This document shows, one piece after another, positions 44,201 to 51,838 of a stretch of 51,838 nt of DNA. A program made the translations under genes and the position numbers. Each line of letters starts with the position of its first letter. Position 1 is the stretch's first letter. The stretch is from Schoenoplectus triqueter (lineage: Eukaryota > Streptophyta > Magnoliopsida > Poales > Cyperaceae), in assembly GCA_964058805.1 (NCBI GenBank), contig CAXKVV010001037.1:1-51838 (forward strand), written 5' to 3'. The notes below the pieces were generated by a model. The model worked only from the letters and a program-made list of their open reading frames with translations, searched no databases and was not told the origin of the DNA.

Positions 44201-47200
44201 TTGTGTTACTTTGGTCTCATAACTATGCATAAATTCGGAAAATATATATGGACACATATAATTTTGGCTATCATATGTTTTTATAATTAAATATTCAATA
44301 TTAAGATTCTATGACACTTATTTTATCCAAAATATCATCCAGTTGAATTAAATCTGCTGTTTTAACGAGTTGTTTTCGTTTTATGTTATTTTGGCCTCAC
44401 TACCGCACGTAAATTCGTCCGAATTCATATGAACTCTACTAATATTGTCTCTTATATGTTTTTACAATTGAATATCTAACGTGAATATTCTACGACACTC
44501 ATTTTGCACAACACATCCGCTGGATGCATTAAAAACTATTGTTTAAATAAGTTGATTGTGTTTTATGTTACTTTTGCCTCATAACTGAAATTAATTTCAT
44601 GAAAATTAATATGAACACTCCTAATATTGTCCACTATATGATTTTATAATTGAATATTCAATATGAATTTTTCTCTGACACTCATTTTGCTCAAAAACAT
44701 CATCCGAATGTATTAAAACTTCTGCTTAAACGGGTTGTTTGCATTTTATGTTATATTTTGCCCCATTACTGTGCGTACATTCATGAAAATTCACATGGAC
44801 CCTTCAAATATTATCTGTTGCATGTTATTATAATTAAATATTCAATATTAATATTTTCCAACACAAAATTTGCCTAAAACATCATCCAGATGCATTGAGA
44901 ACTGCTGTTAAAATGACTTGTTTGCGTTTTATGTTATTTTAACCTCATAACTGCATATAAATTCATGCAAATTCTTATGAACACTCCTAATATTTTATAT
45001 TATGTGTTTTTAGAATTAAATATTTAATATAATAATTCTACGACACTCATTTTGCATAAAATATCATCCATATGTATTAAAAACTGTCGTTTAAACAAGT
45101 TGATTTCATTTTATGTAATTTTGGCCTCACAACTGCGCATAAATTCATGCAAATTTAAATGGAGACTTCTAATTTTGTCTATTATATGTTTCAATAGTTA
45201 AATATTCAATATTAAGATTTTATGACATTTAATTTGCCAAAAACGAAATCAAGATGAATTTCAAACTGCTGTTTAAATGAGTTTTCTGCGTTTTATCGTA
45301 TTTTGGCCTCACAACTGCGTGTAAATTCATTAAAATTCAAATGTGCACTCCTAATGTTGTTTATTGTATGTTTTCACAGTTGAATATTCTATATGACTAT
45401 TCTACGAAACTCATTTTGCCCAAAATATGCTCTAAATGCAATAAAAACAGTTGTTTAAATAAGTTGATTGTGTTTTATATTATTTTGGCCTTGTAACTTC
45501 AATGAATTTCGTGAAAATTGATACGAACACTCCTAATATTGTCTATTATATGATTTTATTATTAAATATTCAATATAAACTTTCTGCCACACTCATTTTG
45601 GTCAAAGTTTCATCCGTATGTGTTGAAAAATGCTGTTTAGACATGTTAATTTTATTTTATGTCATTTTATGCCTCATTACTGTGTAAATTCAAGCAAATT
45701 ACAATGGACACTTCAAATATTGTCCATTATGTGTTTTTATAATTAAATATTCAATATTAAGATTTTAGTAAACTAACTTTGCCTAAAACTTCATCCATAT
45801 GCTTTGAAAACTGCAGTTTAAACGAGTTGTTTGTGTTTTATGTTATTTTGGCCTCATAACTGCGCATAAATTCGTAAAAAATTATATGAACACTCCAAAT
45901 ATTTTGTATTATGTGTTTTTATAATAAAATATTCAATATTAATATTCTGCAACACTTATTTTGCAAAAAACATCATCCGCATGTATTAAAAACTATTGTT
46001 TTATCAAGTTACTTGCATTTTGTGTTACTTTGGTCTCATAACTATGCATAAATTCGGAAAATATATATGGACACATATAATTTTGGCTATCATATGTTTT
46101 TATAATTAAATATTCAATATTAAGATTCTATGACACTTATTTTATCCAAAATATCATCCAGTTGAATTAAATCTGCTGTTTTAACGAGTTGTTTTCGTTT
46201 TATGTTATTTTGGCCTCACTACCGCACGTAAATTCGTCCGAATTCATATGAACTCTACTAATATTGTCTCTTATATGTTTTTACAATTGAATATCTAACG
46301 TGAATATTCTACGACACTCATTTTGCACAACACATCCGCTGGATGCATTAAAAACTATTGTTTAAATAAGTTGATTGTGTTTTATGTTACTTTTGCCTCA
46401 TAACTGAAATTAATTTCATGAAAATTAATATGAACACTCCTAATATTGTCCACTATATGATTTTATAATTGAATATTCAATATGAATTTTTCTCTGACAC
46501 TCATTTTGCTCAAAAACATCATCCGAATGTATTAAAACTTCTGCTTAAACGGGTTGTTTGCATTTTATGTTATATTTTGCCCCATTACTGTGCGTACATT
46601 CATGAAAATTCACATGGACCCTTCAAATATTATCTGTTGCATGTTATTATAATTAAATATTCAATATTAATATTTTCCAACACAAAATTTGCCTAAAACA
46701 TCATCCAGATGCATTGAGAACTGCTGTTAAAATGACTTGTTTGCGTTTTATGTTATTTTAACCTCATAACTGCATATAAATTCATGCAAATTCTTATGAA
46801 CACTCCTAATATTTTATATTATGTGTTTTTAGAATTAAATATTTAATATAATAATTCTACGACACTCATTTTGCATAAAATATCATCCATATGTATTAAA
46901 AACTGTCGTTTAAACAAGTTGATTTCATTTTATGTAATTTTGGCCTCACAACTGCGCATAAATTCATGCAAATTTAAATGGAGACTTCTAATTTTGTCTA
47001 TTATATGTTTCAATAGTTAAATATTCAATATTAAGATTTTATGACATTTAATTTGCCAAAAACGAAATCAAGATGAATTTCAAACTGCTGTTTAAATGAG
47101 TTTTCTGCGTTTTATCGTATTTTGGCCTCACAACTGCGTGTAAATTCATTAAAATTCAAATGTGCACTCCTAATGTTGTTTATTGTATGTTTTCACAGTT

Positions 47201-48186
47201 GAATATTCTATATGACTATTCTACGAAACTCATTTTGCCCAAAATATGCTCTAAATGCAATAAAAACAGTTGTTTAAATAAGTTGATTGTGTTTTATATT
47301 ATTTTGGCCTTGTAACTTCAATGAATTTCGTGAAAATTGATACGAACACTCCTAATATTGTCTATTATATGATTTTATTATTAAATATTCAATATAAACT
47401 TTCTGCCACACTCATTTTGGTCAAAGTTTCATCCGTATGTGTTGAAAAATGCTGTTTAGACATGTTAATTTTATTTTATGTCATTTTATGCCTCATTACT
47501 GTGTAAATTCAAGCAAATTACAATGGACACTTCAAATATTGTCCATTATGTGTTTTTATAATTAAATATTCAATATTAAGATTTTAGTAAACTAACTTTG
47601 CCTAAAACTTCATCCATATGCTTTGAAAACTGCAGTTTAAACGAGTTGTTTGTGTTTTATGTTATTTTGGCCTCATAACTGCGCATAAATTCGTAAAAAA
47701 TTATATGAACACTCCAAATATTTTGTATTATGTGTTTTTATAATAAAATATTCAATATTAATATTCTGCAACACTTATTTTGCAAAAAACATCATCCGCA
47801 TGTATTAAAAACTGCTGTTTTATCAAGTTACTTGCATTTTGTGTTACTTTGGTCTCATAACTATGCATAAATTCGGAAAATATATATGGACACATATAAT
47901 TTTGGCTATCATATGTTTTTATAATTAAATATTCAATATTAAGATTCTATGACACTTATTTTATCCAAAATATCATCCAGTTGAATTAAATCTGCTGTTT
48001 TAACGAGTTGTTTTCGTTTTATGTTATTTTGGCCTCACTACCGCACGTAAATTCGTCCGAATTCATATGAACTCTACTAATATTGTCTCTTATATGTTTT
48101 TACAATTGAATATCTAACGTGAATATTCTACGACACTCATTTTGCACAACACATCCGCTGGATGCATTAAAAACTATTGTTTAAAT

Positions 48187-49712
48187 AAGTTGATTGTGTT
48201 TTATGTTACTTTTGCCTCATAACTGAAATTAATTTCATGAAAATTAATATGAACACTCCTAATATTGTCCACTATATGATTTTATAATTGAATATTCAAT
48301 ATGAATTTTTCTCTGACACTCATTTTGCTCAAAAACATCATCCGAATGTATTAAAACTTCTGCTTAAACGGGTTGTTTGCATTTTATGTTATATTTTGCC
48401 CCATTACTGTGCGTACATTCATGAAAATTCACATGGACCCTTCAAATATTATCTGTTGCATGTTATTATAATTAAATATTCAATATTAATATTTTCCAAC
48501 ACAAAATTTGCCTAAAACATCATCCAGATGCATTGAGAACTGCTGTTAAAATGACTTGTTTGCGTTTTATGTTATTTTAACCTCATAACTGCATATAAAT
48601 TCATGCAAATTCTTATGAACACTCCTAATATTTTATATTATGTGTTTTTAGAATTAAATATTTAATATAATAATTCTACGACACTCATTTTGCATAAAAT
48701 ATCATCCATATGTATTAAAAACTGTCGTTTAAACAAGTTGATTTCATTTTATGTAATTTTGGCCTCACAACTGCGCATAAATTCATGCAAATTTAAATGG
48801 AGACTTCTAATTTTGTCTATTATATGTTTCAATAGTTAAATATTCAATATTAAGATTTTATGACATTTAATTTGCCAAAAACGAAATCAAGATGAATTTC
48901 AAACTGCTGTTTAAATGAGTTTTCTGCGTTTTATCGTATTTTGGCCTCACAACTGCGTGTAAATTCATTAAAATTCAAATGTGCACTCCTAATGTTGTTT
49001 ATTGTATGTTTTTACAGTTGAATATTCTATATGACTATTCTACGAAACTCATTTTGCCCAAAATATGCTCTAAATGCAATAAAAACAGTTGTTTAAATAA
49101 GTTGATTGTGTTTTATATTATTTTGGCCTTGTAACTTCAATGAATTTCGTGAAAATTGATACGAACACTCCTAATATTGTCTATTATATGATTTTATTAT
49201 TAAATATTCAATATAAACTTTCTGCCACACTCATTTTGGTCAAAGTTTCATCCGTATGTGTTGAAAAATGCTGTTTAGACATGTTAATTTTATTTTATGT
49301 CATTTTATGCCTCATTACTGTGTAAATTCAAGCAAATTACAATGGACACTTCAAATATTGTCCATTATGTGTTTTTATAATTAAATATTCAATATTAAGA
49401 TTTTAGTAAACTAACTTTGCCTAAAACTTCATCCATATGCTTTGAAAACTGCAGTTTAAACGAGTTGTTTGTGTTTTATGTTATTTTGGCCTCATAACTG
49501 CGCATAAATTCGTAAAAAATTATATGAACACTCCAAATATTTTGTATTATGTGTTTTTATAACAAAATATTCAATATTAATATTCTGCAACACTTATTTT
49601 GCAAAAAACATCATCCGCATGTATTAAAAACTGTTGTTTTATCAAGTTACTTGCATTTTGTGTTACTTTGGTCTCATAACTATGCATAAATTCGGAAAAT
49701 ATATATGGACAC
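48187..49712. repeat. HOR copy 19, truncated by LTR insertion
   Basis: 1526 bp of the HOR, ending within monomer 9 at ATGGACAC. The next LTR starts at 49713. GACAC (49708-49712) should be the target duplication. The array probably resumes beyond that element, outside the window. Confidence 0.88.
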
Positions 49713-49900
49713 TGTTTACCCTTGAAAAGTTTCAAGGATGAATGGATGAATAAATGAAATAAATTGATGATAAAATCATAAGAAAGGGGAAGAAGAGAGA
49801 GAGCAGTGGAAAGGTGGCCCACTGATCAGGAGAGGTCGCTGCCTAACCCCGGAACAAATCCATTAGTCCCACAATGGAATGCTGGGCGCAAAGTGGAGAG

Positions 49901-49984
49901 TATAAATACCCCGCTATTCTCTATCCACTCAGCATGAGTGACACCCAAGAAGATCGAGGGAGAGAGGAGACCTCTTGGGTGTCA
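49901..49984 (+). promoter_or_regulatory. TATA box 1 plus hairpin of the right LTR
   Basis: TATAAATA (49901-49908), then TGACACCCAAGA (49939-49950) with TCTTGGGTGTCA (49973-49984). Confidence 0.6.
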
Positions 49985-50145
49985 CCATGTGATTATACCT
50001 TTTCTGACAAGTGGGACCCACATGGCAGTCCCTTATGAGCAGCTCCAATGACATGGACCTAGCCTATTTTGTTAAGAAAGCTAATTAACCCGGAACAGAG
50101 GTTAAGCATTAATCCCACAAGGAAATCCTAAATATGGAGCAAGGA

Positions 50146-50231
50146 TATAAATACCCAGCCACCTTCTGCTCATTCGAAGTGGCTGACCCTCGGGAGATTT
50201 AGGAGAGAGAAAATCTCCTGATGGGTCAGCC
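50146..50231 (+). promoter_or_regulatory. TATA box 2 plus hairpin of the right LTR
   Basis: TATAAATA (50146-50153), then GGCTGACCC (50181-50189) with GGGTCAGCC (50223-50231). The sequence around the TATA box matches the inner LTR rather than the outer one. Confidence 0.6.
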
Positions 50232-51167
50232 ATTTGATTATGTTTTCTCTGACAAGTGGGACCCACCTGGCAGCCCCTTGTAGATGAACCTAATAGCATA
50301 GCCTATCTGATGAGTCATCCATATGACCATTTTCACTGACAGGTGGACCCCACACCTCAGTGACCTATTGAAGAGGGTCAGAATTGAACCCTAGAAGTCT
50401 GCCTTTGAAGCTAACCCTAGAAAGGAGCTGAAGCAGTATAATCCCTATACTACATGAAATGATGTCAATGCCAAGCTAGCATTTTGATGCAACTAATCAT
50501 GAGAAATTCCAAATGTGATTTTGCTTTCAAGGCTGACCTGGTGCCAAAGCTGCGAGCAACCACCTAACCATGCTTTGATTTGTGTCAATTACTGATAAGT
50601 AGTCAGTTCTTTGACCAAGTCACCCTCATGTTAAGGGATTGAAAGTCAATTTCACAAGACTGATCAGGTGCCAAAGCTGGGAGCAACCATCTGATCAAGT
50701 CTAGATTTGTATTAATTGCTGATAAGTAGTCAGCATTTGATCAAATCAAGCCCTAATAAATATCAATATAAGTCTAATTGATATTTAGTTAGGGTGGTTT
50801 CTGCAAGAGGGAGATAATTGGCAGAGACATTGAGCTACAGTTGAGATCAGGGATTAATCCATAAAGAATAATAGGGTTTTATGAATAAAAGAATTTTTAA
50901 TCCAGAGAAGGAGGGGTAAAAATGGAATTAAAAATTACAGGGATGATCATCATGAATTTAGGGATTTTTGGTGAAAATTTCATAATTTTTGGATAAGTGG
51001 AGCTATCATAATAAATTCAGGGAAAATAAAGGCAGATTAAATAGATTAATCAAAGGCTGAGATTTGATCAGAGCAATCCTGGGTGCAAGTTGGGGATAAC
51101 AGCAGCTCTGGGTGCAAACTGGGTATAAGAAACACAGGAGGTATAAAATAATCAAAGAGAGAGGGTG

Positions 51168-51520
51168 TGCCACGTGGCAGCCTCTCATTGGGCCATGTCA
51201 GCAAGTGGGCCCCACCCAGGTATGGGTCACTGACAGGTGGGCCCCACCTTAGTGCCACGTGGCAGACAGCCAGTGGGCCACCTCACCACCCTAGTGCCAC
51301 ATGGCACCACACCAGAGGTCCACTTAACCCAACCCTGTGCCACATGGCACAGCCAGAGGAGGCCATCTCACTACCCCAGTGCCACATGGCTCTACACCAC
51401 AGGGCCACTTCACCCTCCCAGTGCCACATGGCAACACCATGGCATCACACCTCAACACTCCAAGTGCCATATGGCAGCTAACTATTGGGGCCACATCACA
51501 GGGGACTAAGCCACATGGCA
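51168..51520. repeat. Phased palindrome array of the right LTR
   Basis: Near-identical copy of 2335-2687, starting with TGCCACGTGGCA at 51168-51179, with the same 42-43-bp spacing. A GTGGGCCCCAC site fills the skipped position. Confidence 0.75.
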
Positions 51521-51838
51521 CTACACTACAGAGCCACCTCAGCATACTATAACAGATAATTAATAGATTGATTAAACAAGTGGACCTATTAGAGTGTGCC
51601 AAGTCAGATTGATTAAATCTAAACAGGGAGTTAACTAATCCACAGCTGGACTAATGGGCCGAGATTCATATACTTACATGTGGGGCCCATTTGTCAGGTT
51701 TATGAATGTATAGCTCACACAGGCAATCATGCACCTAGCCTATACACAGATCTAATCAGAGATTTAAATCAAAAGAAAGAAGCGGTGTGTACCTGGCTCA
51801 CTCGTGTTGCCTCTCTGACTGTGGGTCCCACCTAGCTG

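Larger units (their letters stand above)
15445..49712. repeat. 34.3-kb satellite array, 1819-bp higher-order repeat, 18.84 copies
   Basis: Any landmark recurs at exactly 1819-bp steps: for example, the ATG at 15546 recurs at 17365, 19184, 21003 and so on to 48288. HOR copies start at 15445 + 1819(n-1); copies 1-18 are full and copy 19 (48187-49712) is cut by an LTR insertion. All copies are head-to-tail, with no net indel over the array. Copies differ by only a few substitutions each that I could see, so homogenisation is recent. The sequence is AT-rich with no gene; the recurrent 75- and 61-codon frames are incidental. A near-nucleosomal monomer, HOR structure and LTR invasion fit a centromeric satellite (inference). 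I do not recognise the family. Confidence 0.97.
49713..51838 (+). mobile_element. Third LTR of the same family, 5' part only (cut by window end)
   Basis: It begins TGTTTACCC directly after satellite sequence (...ATGGACAC), where every other HOR copy continues ATATAATTTTGG, so it inserted into the array. It is colinear with the outer LTR at an offset of 48833-48834 and nearly identical over the palindrome cluster. Around the second TATA box (50120-50190) it instead matches the inner LTR, so it is a mosaic. It carries both TATA-hairpin modules, the two TAAGTAG-loop hairpins (50591-50607, 50718-50734) and the phased palindromes from 51168. The expected target duplication is GACAC (49708-49712). 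Whether this is a solo LTR or a 5' LTR lies outside the window. Confidence 0.88.

Noticed and set aside
15546..49325. Recurring 75- and 61-codon open frames every 1819 bp
   Set aside because: They are by-products of HOR periodicity. The frames occur in only one monomer each, lack protein-like composition and are not preserved in the paralogous monomers, so I do not call them genes.
879..51838. Satellite array as the captured internal region of one giant retroelement with LTRs at 879 and 49713
   Set aside because: No primer-binding site follows 15444, no polypurine tract precedes 49713, and both junctions cut HOR units at unrelated phases. PMD sequence lies outside the left LTR. Independent insertions into satellite fit better.

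Overview
This looks like a block of repeat-rich heterochromatin from a large plant genome, possibly (peri)centromeric. The plant assignment rests on a partial plant mobile domain (PMD) protein, a domain known only from plants, and on LTR sequence full of plant-type promoter motifs: TATA boxes, palindromic G-box cores, and TCP-type GTGGGNCCCAC palindromes. I see no rRNA, tRNA, CRISPR or bacterial-style operon. The only convincing protein is the partial PMD ORF at the left edge.

Layout. (1) 1-878: end of a retroelement internal region, carrying the PMD reading frame on the minus strand and running off the window. (2) 879-15444: a very long LTR (about 7.3 kb, TGTTTACCC...GTCGCACA) split by a second LTR of the same family. 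The inner copy (6925-14183, 7259 bp, TG...CA) is a solo LTR with a perfect 5-bp target duplication GATAC (6920-6924 and 14184-14188). The inner copy itself still holds the uninterrupted site at 12924-12928. (3) 15445-49712: an uninterrupted 34.3-kb head-to-tail satellite array with a higher-order repeat (HOR) of exactly 1819 bp, present as 18 full copies plus 0.84. Each HOR has ten diverged monomers of about 182 bp, and the ten are a doubled five-monomer block. (4) 49713-51838: the start of a third LTR of the same family, inserted in the satellite and cut by the window end.

The most unusual signal is inside the LTRs. Several unrelated sets of short inverted repeats keep the same loop or centre while their arms change in a compensatory way from copy to copy. 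The best set is at 13261-13866 (repeated at 14521-15126): nine stem-loops with a conserved 12-nt loop (GGTCTGTTGGTA type), a 5-bp upper stem that covaries, usually one unpaired base, and a second covarying lower stem. Three interleaved stem-loops have a conserved 16-nt loop. Similar behaviour is seen at 1751-1914, 1066-1398, 2335-2687, 3983-4458, 6700-6900, 12700-12900 and 13009-13256. Either the LTR transcript is a highly structured RNA under selection, or a mutational process such as template switching within quasi-palindromes keeps re-perfecting the arms.

Everything was read by eye. Long-range identities are qualitative, and no alignment, folding or database search was run.
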